A stretch of DNA of 7,161 bases from Thermoplasmata archaeon (GCA_021811525.1 JAJZOK010000131.1:1-7161); one strand, 5' to 3'; numbered from the stretch's first letter, positions 1 through 5,896 are shown. The notes: generated by a model from the sequence alone, not told the origin. Made by a program: numbers and translations.

Positions 1-1
1 G

Positions 2-61
2 GGAGTAACTGGGATAATTCTTGAACAGATATCCCATATTCACCACGAATTAAACAGATAG
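2..61 (+). CDS. C-terminal tail of an unidentified upstream gene (5' partial)
   Basis: The second forward frame is open from the window edge for 19 codons and ends in TAG at 59-61; the other two forward frames close within about 25 bases. The peptide reads GVTGIILEQISHIHHELNR, a short hydrophobic strand followed by a likely helix. The next gene starts 7 nt later, the spacing expected within an operon, so this is probably the end of a co-transcribed gene, perhaps another cofactor gene (inference from position only). Nineteen residues are too few to name a family, and a chance open stretch of this length cannot be excluded. Confidence 0.4.
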   Translation, partial: GVTGIILEQISHIHHELNR

Positions 62-68
62 GTCGGAC

Positions 69-1310
69 ATGGAGAAAATTCGGAGAAAGATGGGAAGGTT
101 CCTCAAGCTAATTTCCCTCGAGGAAGCTCTGGAAAAGGTCAGGTTGGCTCCCTGGAAACCCTTGGAAAGAGAGGTTATCCCTACTGCCAAAGCCCTGGGG
201 AGAATTCCTTTTTCTAACGTGAAGGCAGCAACTGATTTCCCGCAGTGGAACAGGAGCCTTGTAGATGGTTTTGCGTTAAAGACACAGGATTGCAGAAAAG
301 CCAGTGAAACTAATCCATTGACTCTTCCAGTTAATGGAGTTGTTGAAGCGGGAAAGTCAAAATTTGAAGTTTACAGGGAAGGCACCTGCACTGAGATTTA
401 CACTGGCGGAGTGGTACCTGCAGATTACGATGGAGTGATAATGGCTGAGGACTGCTACATTGGAGATGGAATTATACGCATCACTTCTCCCCCAAAGTTA
501 TGGTCGAATATAGAAAAGGCGGGCGATGACATAAGGAAAGAAGACATTATCCTGCCTGCTTCATCCAGGATAAAACCATGGCACATCACTGCGCTGGTGA
601 GTGCTGGAGTAGATGCGATTGAAGTATACCGGAAAATAAAAGTTGGCGTAATTTCAACAGGAAATGAACTGTTCTCCGGCGCTGAAGGGAAGATCCAGAA
701 TACAACTCAAAATCTCATAATCAATTTCCTTAATAGCGGATTTGTGGAAGCAGATTTCGCCGGCATGGCTCACGATGATGCGAGGGAGATTAGAGAACTA
801 GTAAGCTCAGCATTGGAAAAGTACCACTGTGTCGTTGTAACCGGCGGAACGAGCCTGGGAGGCAAAGACGAAGTCCCCGAGGCAATTACCGATATATCAA
901 ATGTGGTATTTGGGGGAGCCATGATCAGGCCTGGAAGGACCATGACCCTTTATGAATCCAAGGGAAAGCCTGTCTTCTCCATATCTGGTGTTCCAGTTCC
1001 CTCAATGCTTTCCTTTGATCTCTTTTTTGAAGAATACCTGAAAATAATGACCGGATTGAAGGAATACCACAGGGTGGTATCAGGCATGCTTTCATCCAAT
1101 TTAACCAACAAGGCAGGATATGCAGGCATTTACAGGGTAAAACTTGTACCCGGTGAGCAGGGGCTAGCTGTGGAAGTTGTCCGCACACACGGCACGGGTT
1201 CCATAAGTTCTATCCTTGATTCCGACGGGACCATATTGATTCCAGGAACAGTGGAAGGATTGGAGGCGGGCCATATTGTTGAAGTTAAACTGTTTGGTGA
1301 TAGGTTTTGA
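69..1310 (+). CDS. moeA: MoeA-type molybdopterin molybdenumtransferase, short form, with altered motifs
   Basis: MoeA inserts molybdate (or tungstate) into adenylylated molybdopterin in the cytoplasm. The 413 residues cover the usual domains: MoeA_N (about 15-175), the MPT-binding MoCF_biosynth fold (190-325) and the C-terminal beta domain (335-410). Visible landmarks are SLVDG with D66, YTGG with T112, GDDI at 152, VISTGNEL with E200, and GGTSLGGKD with D267; these align with acidic and Thr residues known to matter in E. coli MoeA. Two motifs are unusual: the KPGKP equivalent is RPGRT (287-291) and the GLPG(N/Y/F)PVS equivalent is SISGVPVPS (304-312). ATG at 69 has an AGGT five bases upstream; ATG at 90 has GGAG at 82-85 and would give MGRFLKLISLEEAL, closer to the usual MoeA N-terminus, so the true start may be 90. 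The gene overlaps the next moeA by 4 nt. Confidence 0.93.
   Translation: MEKIRRKMGRFLKLISLEEALEKVRLAPWKPLEREVIPTAKALGRIPFSNVKAATDFPQWNRSLVDGFALKTQDCRKASETNPLTLPVNGVVEAGKSKFEVYREGTCTEIYTGGVVPADYDGVIMAEDCYIGDGIIRITSPPKLWSNIEKAGDDIRKEDIILPASSRIKPWHITALVSAGVDAIEVYRKIKVGVISTGNELFSGAEGKIQNTTQNLIINFLNSGFVEADFAGMAHDDAREIRELVSSALEKYHCVVVTGGTSLGGKDEVPEAITDISNVVFGGAMIRPGRTMTLYESKGKPVFSISGVPVPSMLSFDLFFEEYLKIMTGLKEYHRVVSGMLSSNLTNKAGYAGIYRVKLVPGEQGLAVEVVRTHGTGSISSILDSDGTILIPGTVEGLEAGHIVEVKLFGDRF
648..667 (+). repeat. 20-bp exact repeat, copy 1 (MoeA VISTGNE codons)
   Basis: The 20 bases starting GTAATTTCAACAGG are identical to 1871-1890 in the second moeA. They encode the same residues, VISTGNE, at the equivalent place in the molybdopterin-binding domain, including identical synonymous codon choices. 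It is a shared piece of two tandem paralogues, not a mobile or regulatory repeat. Confidence 0.8.
1296..1300 (+). promoter_or_regulatory. Ribosome-binding site fixing the TTG start of the second moeA
   Basis: GGTGA (GGTGAT with the next base) is complementary to the AUCACC part of the archaeal 16S rRNA 3' tail. It sits inside the last codons of the first moeA, with a gap of 6 bases before the TTG at 1307. Together with the lack of any ATG before residue 59 of the downstream frame, it supports initiation at TTG and translational coupling. Confidence 0.7.
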
Positions 1311-3154
1311 AGTCCGTATACAAGAAACTGGTAACATTCTCTGACTCGGTGAGGCTTGCAAAGGATACCATCAGGCCTCTGAAAGGAACAGAAAAGATAC
1401 CAATTACGCAAAGTGGCGGCCGCATACTTGCAGGCAGCATATTCGCGACAAGGAACAATCCTCCATTCAACAGGGCTACCATGGACGGATTTGCAGTAAG
1501 GGCCCATGAAGTGGTGGGTGCAACCCAGGCAGAACCGGTTATCCTCAACATTGAGGGTGAATCTTTCATTGGCCAGCCAAGAAAGCGCATGATGGGAGAA
1601 TGGAATTGTTTCAGGATTTCCACCGGTGCCATAATCCCAGAGGGTTCTGATTCTGTTGTCAGGGTGGAAGACACTGACACGCTTTCTGATGGGAGAGTAC
1701 GTATCCTCGAGTCCGTCTCAACGGGAACCAATATTGCAGAAGCGGGCAGTGACATTTCCAGTGGGGAGCTTCTAATTCTTTCAGGAAAGCAGATTGATAC
1801 CAATGACATCGCAGTGCTGGCTTCACTTGGAATTCCGGAAATAGAGGTTTACAGAAAGCTCACCGTATCTGTAATTTCAACAGGAAATGAGCTTATCAGC
1901 CATACAGATCCCTACCGGGAGGGAAGCATCAGTGATGCCAATGGCATAGCTGTATGTAACGAATTGAACACATTCAGTTTCATTGAGGCAACTTATGCAG
2001 GAATAGCCAAGGATGACTATTGCGAGATTAAGGGAAAGATAGGGGAGAGCCTCGCCCATTCTGACATTGTGATTCTTTCTGGAGGAAGTTCTGCAGGGGA
2101 ATCTGATCTTGTTTACCGGATAATAGATGAGATGGCACCTGGAATGGTTTTCCATGGTGTCCTTGTAAAGCCGGGGCTACCCACTGTTTTAGGCCAATCC
2201 GGTGATAAGGCCGTCATTGGGCTCCCAGGTTTCCCCGTATCTTCAATGATGATTTTCAGATCCATATTCCTTGGCGCAATTCTTGCTGCTGGAAGGTTCG
2301 AAATGGAGACTCAGCCAGACATCGGTAAGCTTGCAGTAGACCTGAAGCTTGAGATGGGAAAACAGAACCTGATTCCTGTCAGTGTATCCCATGGTACCCC
2401 CAACAGGGTGTATCCTGTCACGGGGTTATCTGGTTCCATTTCCCGCTTTATTTCAACTAGCGGCTTCATTTCCCTGGAAGGGAATACAAAGTATCTGGAA
2501 GCAGGTACGGAAGTTGCAGTGGCTAAATGGTCAAGGGAATTTGAAGACCGTAGGCCCGGCATATCCGGCATGATAGTTCAGTTGGGACAGGAAGAGAGAA
2601 TCTTGGAAATGCTGCCTTCAATGAAATACAACAGGATGCCACCGAGAAATTCCTTAAAGTCCCTTGGCAACGGAGATTCAATTTTGAGTGCGTTTTATTT
2701 TACCAATGGGTTCAACGTTGAAGATTACATAAAATCTGAGATGGGAAATGACAACTTCGTGCTGTTTAAGGGGAGCACCGTAGAAGTGGGTATTGAATGC
2801 CCAAAACCTGTTAAAACGCTGGGAGAAGCATTAGCTGCCATTGAGAAGGGTGAGATGCTGGCAGGACCTGCTTTGAGGTTTTTACAAGATATTGTAACCA
2901 GCGACAACAACCTGGAAAGGCTCATTCAGGCCATAAGATCAAATCTTTCTTCATATTCAACTACAGGTTTGTCTGGCATCAATAAAGATGAGCATGGAGC
3001 AAAAACAGAGTTTACTTTAAGCAAGAAATGGGATATGAACCAAAATTCAAGGACCTGGATAAAAGCTTTTGAAATTGTGCCCGCCTTCGTTACGCTGCAG
3101 AAAGATTTTCTTGAAAGGCATCCAGGCCTTAAGGATAAGCTCAAGCCCCTTTAG
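1307..3154 (+). CDS. moeA: MoeA paralogue, long form, with C-terminal periplasmic-binding-protein-like domain
   Basis: This 615-residue protein starts at TTG 1307, inside the stop region of the first moeA, behind a GGTGA site. Residues 8-410 form a full MoeA: MoeA_N with TMDGF (D60) and ISTGAIIPEG (T106), the MPT-binding fold at 184-322 with STGNEL (E195), GGSSAGESD (D267), KPGLP (288-292) and a canonical GLPGFPVS (305-312), then MoeA_C at about 338-406. Compared with its neighbour it is therefore the more conventional catalytic copy. Residues 410-615 are extra. Long archaeal MoeA proteins often carry a PBP-like (LysR-substrate-type, PF12727-like) domain here, and features such as NGDSILSAFYF (455-465), LFKGSTVEVGIECPKPVKTL and LAGPALRFLQDIV (518-530) follow that pattern, but the usual N-R-x-x-G-S-G-T-R ligand loop is not present. 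That domain is thought to sense a small ligand, possibly oxyanion; this is inference. It ends 13 bp from the convergent HAD gene. Confidence 0.92.
   Translation: MKSVYKKLVTFSDSVRLAKDTIRPLKGTEKIPITQSGGRILAGSIFATRNNPPFNRATMDGFAVRAHEVVGATQAEPVILNIEGESFIGQPRKRMMGEWNCFRISTGAIIPEGSDSVVRVEDTDTLSDGRVRILESVSTGTNIAEAGSDISSGELLILSGKQIDTNDIAVLASLGIPEIEVYRKLTVSVISTGNELISHTDPYREGSISDANGIAVCNELNTFSFIEATYAGIAKDDYCEIKGKIGESLAHSDIVILSGGSSAGESDLVYRIIDEMAPGMVFHGVLVKPGLPTVLGQSGDKAVIGLPGFPVSSMMIFRSIFLGAILAAGRFEMETQPDIGKLAVDLKLEMGKQNLIPVSVSHGTPNRVYPVTGLSGSISRFISTSGFISLEGNTKYLEAGTEVAVAKWSREFEDRRPGISGMIVQLGQEERILEMLPSMKYNRMPPRNSLKSLGNGDSILSAFYFTNGFNVEDYIKSEMGNDNFVLFKGSTVEVGIECPKPVKTLGEALAAIEKGEMLAGPALRFLQDIVTSDNNLERLIQAIRSNLSSYSTTGLSGINKDEHGAKTEFTLSKKWDMNQNSRTWIKAFEIVPAFVTLQKDFLERHPGLKDKLKPL
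1871..1890 (+). repeat. 20-bp exact repeat, copy 2 (MoeA VISTGNE codons)
   Basis: Second copy of the 20-base identity at 648-667, in the same reading frame and at the equivalent position of the paralogous protein. The next base differs (A in copy 1, G in copy 2), a silent change in a Glu codon. Confidence 0.8.
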
Positions 3155-3169
3155 ACTTGAATTGGGGCT
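3144..3169. terminator. Possible bidirectional hairpin at a convergent gene junction
   Basis: AGCCCC at 3144-3149 and GGGGCT at 3164-3169 can pair as a 6-bp stem, mostly G-C, around a 14-base loop. The structure spans the last codons of the long moeA and the stop of the HAD gene, so a transcript from either strand would form it. There is no strong T-run after it on either strand, and archaeal terminators usually depend on T-runs rather than hairpins, so a role in termination or 3'-end protection is only a suggestion. Confidence 0.3.
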
Positions 3170-3773
3170 ATCTGTTAAGTCTACTCACGATTTCAAGGAC
3201 TTCGGAAACCTCATCTATGTAGTAATCAGCATAGTTAGAGAATCGCCTGTTCCCATGGCCTATGAAGACTGATACTGATCCAATATCCTTTGCCGGTATG
3301 AGGTCTGTTTCCGCGTCGCCCACCACCATGCATTCCCTTGGATTAACGCCGAGAAGGGAGAGAGCCTTGATGTAAGGTTCCGGGTCAGGTTTTCCAAACT
3401 CCACATCATCTATAGTTACAACTGGCTGGTAGGGAAGTTTGAGGATGTCCATGAGAGCCCTCCTGGATGATGTCACGATGGATGTTTTAACGCTCAAATC
3501 AGAGAGTTTGCTGAATGTGTGGTCAACATCCCCATAGAGTGCCATTTCCTCCAGATGTGTTTTGAAGTACCTCTCTTCTTCCATCTCAATCTCGAATGCC
3601 CTGTTGGAAAACTTCCCCGCAAGATCCGGTCCAGGAAGCCCAATGAGCGGAGATATCTGCTCCTCCGGGATGTTCACTCCGAACGCCTCTAACGCATGTT
3701 TCCATGCTTTGATCCTAAGTGCTTTTGAGTTAAGCAATGTCCCGTCAAGGTCAAAAATAATACCCTTTATCAT
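3168..3773 (-). CDS. HAD-superfamily hydrolase (subfamily IA, phosphoglycolate phosphatase/beta-PGM-like)
   Basis: The protein is a soluble 201-residue phosphatase with all four HAD motifs: FDLDGTLL (nucleophile D8, acid/base D10), IVTSSRR (S/T around 101-103), FGKPDPEPY (K128) and VVGDAETDL (D153, D157). The helical cap lies between motifs I and II, at about 15-80, as in phosphoglycolate phosphatase, pyrophosphatase PpaX and beta-phosphoglucomutase. The substrate cannot be read from sequence; a sugar phosphate or phosphoglycolate is the usual guess. ATG at 3773 is chosen because MIKGIIFDLDGT is the typical N-terminus; a TTG directly upstream (3776) would add one residue. A weak GGCTGAT lies upstream. 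It begins 12 nt after the E1-like gene and is probably co-transcribed with it; a link between the two functions is not known to me. Confidence 0.9.
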   Translation of the reverse strand: MIKGIIFDLDGTLLNSKALRIKAWKHALEAFGVNIPEEQISPLIGLPGPDLAGKFSNRAFEIEMEEERYFKTHLEEMALYGDVDHTFSKLSDLSVKTSIVTSSRRALMDILKLPYQPVVTIDDVEFGKPDPEPYIKALSLLGVNPRECMVVGDAETDLIPAKDIGSVSVFIGHGNRRFSNYADYYIDEVSEVLEIVSRLNR

Positions 3774-3785
3774 CAAACATCAGCC

Positions 3786-4511
3786 TTAGATCTTACCGCA
3801 GGTAGGGCATTCCGGATTTCTATTAATATGAACCTGTTCCATCAATAGATCCCATGGATCTATGTGCCAAAGGCCGCCATCTACATCTTTACCCATTAGA
3901 ATCTTCATTGCCATGGTCCATGCAAGGCTTGATGCCATTATCGGTGCAGATGCAAGCACGCCGGATTCCTCGCAGCTCATTGAATACTTTGCATTCCTGT
4001 CTATGAAGCAATCGAGGCATGATGTTTTTCCGGGAATTATTGCCTTTACCTGCGATACTGTGCCTATTGAGGAGATGAATATCCAGGGAATGCTGTTGGA
4101 AACGCAGTAACTGTTAATGATCCTCCGTGTTTCCATGTTGTCAGTTCCATCTATGACAACTGATGGTTTTCCAAGGATTCTGAAAATGTTTTCAGGAGTC
4201 AAGAATTCTGCAACCGCCTGGATCTCACAGTCCCGGTTAATAGCATGGAGCCTGTCTGATGCTGCCTCCACTTTTTTCCTGCTCACATCTGCCTCAGAAT
4301 AGAGAACCTGCCGGTGTATGTTGGAGATATCCACTGTGTCCCCATCTATAATCTGAATTTTTCCTATTCCTGCCCTGACAAATAAATCGGCAACAGGGGA
4401 ACCTGTGGCTCCTAACCCTACAACAGATACCCATGACTTCCTGAGAATCTCATAGCCTTCCACAGATATTTCCTTCAAGGCCATTTCCCTGGAAAATCTT
4501 AGATTGAACAT
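3786..4511 (-). CDS. ThiF/MoeB/HesA-family E1-like adenylyltransferase
   Basis: Enzymes of this family adenylate the C-terminal glycine of a ubiquitin-like sulfur carrier (MoaD, ThiS or an archaeal SAMP). From ATG 4511 the protein has 241 residues: an N-terminal RFSRE that supplies the arginine finger (R8), the nucleotide-binding loop GLGATG (32-37), DGD (56-58), NIHRQ with R67, the DGTDN loop (121-125), zinc cysteines CLDC (165, 168) and CPTC (235, 238), and the CEESGVLA cysteine C180 matching the conserved thiol. It has no rhodanese domain, as in bacterial MoeB and short archaeal forms. The frame extends 13 codons upstream to TTG 4550/ATG 4547, but that part lacks family similarity and would start at the edge of the probable TATA box, so 4511 is preferred. 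The nearby moeA pair suggests MoeB-like work on MoaD; ThiF or SAMP activation is equally possible. Confidence 0.9.
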   Translation of the reverse strand: MFNLRFSREMALKEISVEGYEILRKSWVSVVGLGATGSPVADLFVRAGIGKIQIIDGDTVDISNIHRQVLYSEADVSRKKVEAASDRLHAINRDCEIQAVAEFLTPENIFRILGKPSVVIDGTDNMETRRIINSYCVSNSIPWIFISSIGTVSQVKAIIPGKTSCLDCFIDRNAKYSMSCEESGVLASAPIMASSLAWTMAMKILMGKDVDGGLWHIDPWDLLMEQVHINRNPECPTCGKI

Positions 4512-4548
4512 TTGTGCCCCGGTTATGCAGAACCCATTTAGACCCATC

Positions 4549-4560
4549 AAATATATATTT
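4549..4560. promoter_or_regulatory. Palindromic TATA box shared by two divergent genes
   Basis: AAATATATATTT is a perfect 12-bp palindrome centred at 4554.5. On the plus strand its centre lies 23-24 bp before the ATG at 4578, which predicts a leaderless transcript of the dehydrogenase; no ribosome-binding site precedes that ATG. On the minus strand a start about 26 bp away, near 4528, leaves a leader of about 17 nt before the E1-like ATG at 4511. Archaeal TATA boxes normally centre 26-27 bp upstream of the start site. Whether one or both directions are used is inferred. Confidence 0.6.
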
Positions 4561-4577
4561 CTACCACATTCATACTT

Positions 4578-5588
4578 ATGAAAGCATCTGTGCTGAAGGA
4601 GATCAAGGAACCACTTGTTGTTGAAGAGGTTGAAATACCGGAAGTTTCAGGGCATGATGTTCTAATCAGGCAGAACCTGACAGGAATCTGCTTTCGCGAT
4701 ATTCTAACACAGGAGGGATTCTTTCCCCGGGTAGCCCTTCCAATAATTCCCGGGCATGAGATTTCTGGGATAATAGAAAAAGTGGGCAACGATGTCCAGG
4801 AATTCAAGCCGGGGGACAGGGTGGCAAGCCTCATATACACTCCGTGCGGCAAATGTGAATTCTGCACATCAGGTAATGAGAATCTCTGCCCGAACAAGAA
4901 AACCTTTGGGGAAACGGTCAACGGCGGGTACGCCCAATATATCAGGACATCCGACAGGTCCCTCGTGAAAGTGCCCCAGGGAGTGGGAGAGGCTGAAGCT
5001 TCCATATCCGCATGCGTAACTGGAATGGTCTACAATGCACTGAAACGTGTTGGTGGCCTTATGGAAGGTGAGAAGGTCCTCATAACAGGCGCTGGAGGAG
5101 GGGTTGGAACGCATGCCATACAGATAGCAAAGGCTCTGGGGGCACATGTAATTGCCAAGACATCTTCATCATGGAAGGCAGAGAAACTTTACAGCCTTGG
5201 GGCAGATCTTGTTGTTACCTCGGAGAACTTCGACAAGGAGATAAAGGAAAACACCGGCGATGGGGTTCACCTGGCCTTTGAAAGCGTTGGGCTCCCCACC
5301 TTTGACAGATCCCTCAGGAGTTTGCGCACAGGGGGAAGGATGGTAGTGGTTGGAAATGTTGATCCCACACCTGTGCCATTGCCGCTTGGCCTAATCATAC
5401 TCAAGGGGAACAGGATAATGGGGAGCATCAGTTCTACTCGGGAAGATATGAAGGAGGCCTTGAAGCTTTCCGCAGAGGGGAAAATTTCAGCAATGGTTCA
5501 CAGGAAAATCCATCTTGAGGATGTAAATGGAGCTTTTTCTGAAATGAAGAGCAAGATGTCACTGGGAAGGATCATGATTGAACTATGA
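4578..5588 (+). CDS. Zinc-dependent medium-chain dehydrogenase/reductase, acryloyl-CoA reductase-like
   Basis: This 336-residue cytosolic oxidoreductase has the full zinc MDR layout. The GroES-like domain (about 1-150) has catalytic-site residues C38, D41, H60, E61 (PGHE) and C146, and structural zinc cysteines C90, C93, C96 and C104. The Rossmann domain (about 155-285) has GAGGGVG (171-177). After strand beta-2 the sequence reads AKTSSSWK with no acidic residue, which favours NADPH over NADH. The motifs FRDIL, the stretch at 49-51 (FPR), VTGMVYNAL, TFDRSLRSL and VGNVDP match, from memory, the branch containing acryloyl-CoA reductase of the Sulfolobales 3-hydroxypropionate/4-hydroxybutyrate cycle more than ordinary ethanol dehydrogenases. 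Whether this host uses acryloyl-CoA is unknown; another enone, aldehyde or alcohol substrate is possible. The gene stands alone, divergent from the E1-like gene, and is probably leaderless. Confidence 0.9.
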   Translation: MKASVLKEIKEPLVVEEVEIPEVSGHDVLIRQNLTGICFRDILTQEGFFPRVALPIIPGHEISGIIEKVGNDVQEFKPGDRVASLIYTPCGKCEFCTSGNENLCPNKKTFGETVNGGYAQYIRTSDRSLVKVPQGVGEAEASISACVTGMVYNALKRVGGLMEGEKVLITGAGGGVGTHAIQIAKALGAHVIAKTSSSWKAEKLYSLGADLVVTSENFDKEIKENTGDGVHLAFESVGLPTFDRSLRSLRTGGRMVVVGNVDPTPVPLPLGLIILKGNRIMGSISSTREDMKEALKLSAEGKISAMVHRKIHLEDVNGAFSEMKSKMSLGRIMIEL

Positions 5589-5604
5589 CTTTCCCTATTG
5601 AATA

Positions 5605-5609
5605 TTTTT
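5605..5609 (+). terminator. T-run after the dehydrogenase gene
   Basis: A TTTTT run inside AATATTTTTATG begins 17 bases after the dehydrogenase stop, and a second TTTTT lies at 5652-5656. Archaeal RNA polymerase terminates at such runs without a hairpin. The assignment rests on position and composition only. Confidence 0.4.
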
Positions 5610-5676
5610 ATGATTATGTGAGCTTCAATTCCACCAATTCTCAAATCCATATTTTTGGCGAGCCATAGATTGCCAC

Positions 5677-5690
5677 GGAATAATTATTCC
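5677..5690. promoter_or_regulatory. Perfect 14-bp palindrome, possible regulator binding site
   Basis: GGAATAATTATTCC is its own reverse complement. It ends 6 bp before the TATA box of the small acidic gene, the place where archaeal activators or repressors often bind, just upstream of or touching the BRE. The AT-rich core could also be chance, but the G-G/C-C ends make a 14-bp perfect match notable. No second copy was noticed in the window. Confidence 0.45.
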
Positions 5691-5696
5691 AAAATG

Positions 5697-5704
5697 TTTA
5701 AATA
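5697..5704 (+). promoter_or_regulatory. TATA box of the small acidic gene
   Basis: TTTAAATA is centred at 5700.5, so transcription should begin near 5727, about 11 nt before the ATG at 5738. An A-rich stretch (AAAATG, 5691-5696) occupies the BRE position. The same octamer occurs again at 5932-5939 before the next gene. Confidence 0.6.
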
Positions 5705-5727
5705 AAGCAGGAAATTCAGTTTTTACA

Positions 5728-5732
5728 GAGGG
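5728..5732 (+). promoter_or_regulatory. Ribosome-binding site of the small acidic gene
   Basis: GAGGG (GAGGGT with the next base) differs at one position from the archaeal consensus GAGGTG and lies 5 bases before the ATG at 5738. It supports the reality of an ORF too short to be trusted by length alone. Confidence 0.6.
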
Positions 5733-5737
5733 TTAAC

Positions 5738-5896
5738 ATGCAGGAACTTATTTGTAACATTGAATTCGATTCTGAAGACGATCAATATGTAGCCAGGCTA
5801 AGGACAGAGATGGGTGGCCTGAGGGAATACACCGGAGTGACTTTTGAGGATGTCCTTAATCTTGTCATGATAGAATTAAGGGAAGAATTCTCCTAA
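5738..5896 (+). CDS. Small acidic protein of unknown function (52 residues)
   Basis: An ATG-started frame of 52 codons ends in TAA at 5894-5896. It has its own TATA box (5697-5704) and a good ribosome-binding site, and fills an otherwise empty gap, so it is probably a real gene. The peptide begins MQELICNIEFD, likely one beta strand, followed by two predicted helices, about 15-31 and 35-51 (the latter TFEDVLNLVMIELREEF, amphipathic). The strand-helix-helix order recalls ribbon-helix-helix proteins, but the first helix is long for that fold and the protein is strongly acidic (13 Asp/Glu against 4 Arg, no Lys), which argues against plain DNA binding. It may instead bind a protein partner or form a dimer. 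I do not recognise a family. There is no signal peptide or membrane segment, and one cysteine (C6). Confidence 0.7.
   Translation: MQELICNIEFDSEDDQYVARLRTEMGGLREYTGVTFEDVLNLVMIELREEFS

Noticed and set aside
1285..1809. A 174-codon minus-strand open frame antisense to the start of the long moeA (and a 125-codon one at 1130-1507)
   Set aside because: Both lie opposite strongly conserved MoeA coding sequence, have no promoter or ribosome-binding site that I can see, and encode peptides with no recognisable motif.
3069..3272. A 67-codon plus-strand frame crossing the junction of the long moeA and the HAD gene
   Set aside because: It overlaps two well-supported genes in other frames and has no start signal or similarity.
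4512..4550. Extra 13-residue N-terminus of the E1-like protein from TTG 4550 or ATG 4547
   Set aside because: It adds no family-conserved sequence and would begin at the edge of the probable TATA box. The ATG at 4511 gives the expected family N-terminus with the arginine finger.
4547..5005. A 152-codon minus-strand frame opposite the dehydrogenase N-terminal domain
   Set aside because: The plus-strand protein has all its zinc ligands and family motifs here. The antisense peptide is rich in Ser and Pro with no motif, and its end would run through the divergent promoter.
5656..5675. Small inverted repeats TGGC-GA-GCCA and TGGC...GCCA in the spacer after the dehydrogenase
   Set aside because: Four-base arms with a 2- or 12-base loop are expected by chance; they are not followed by a T-run.
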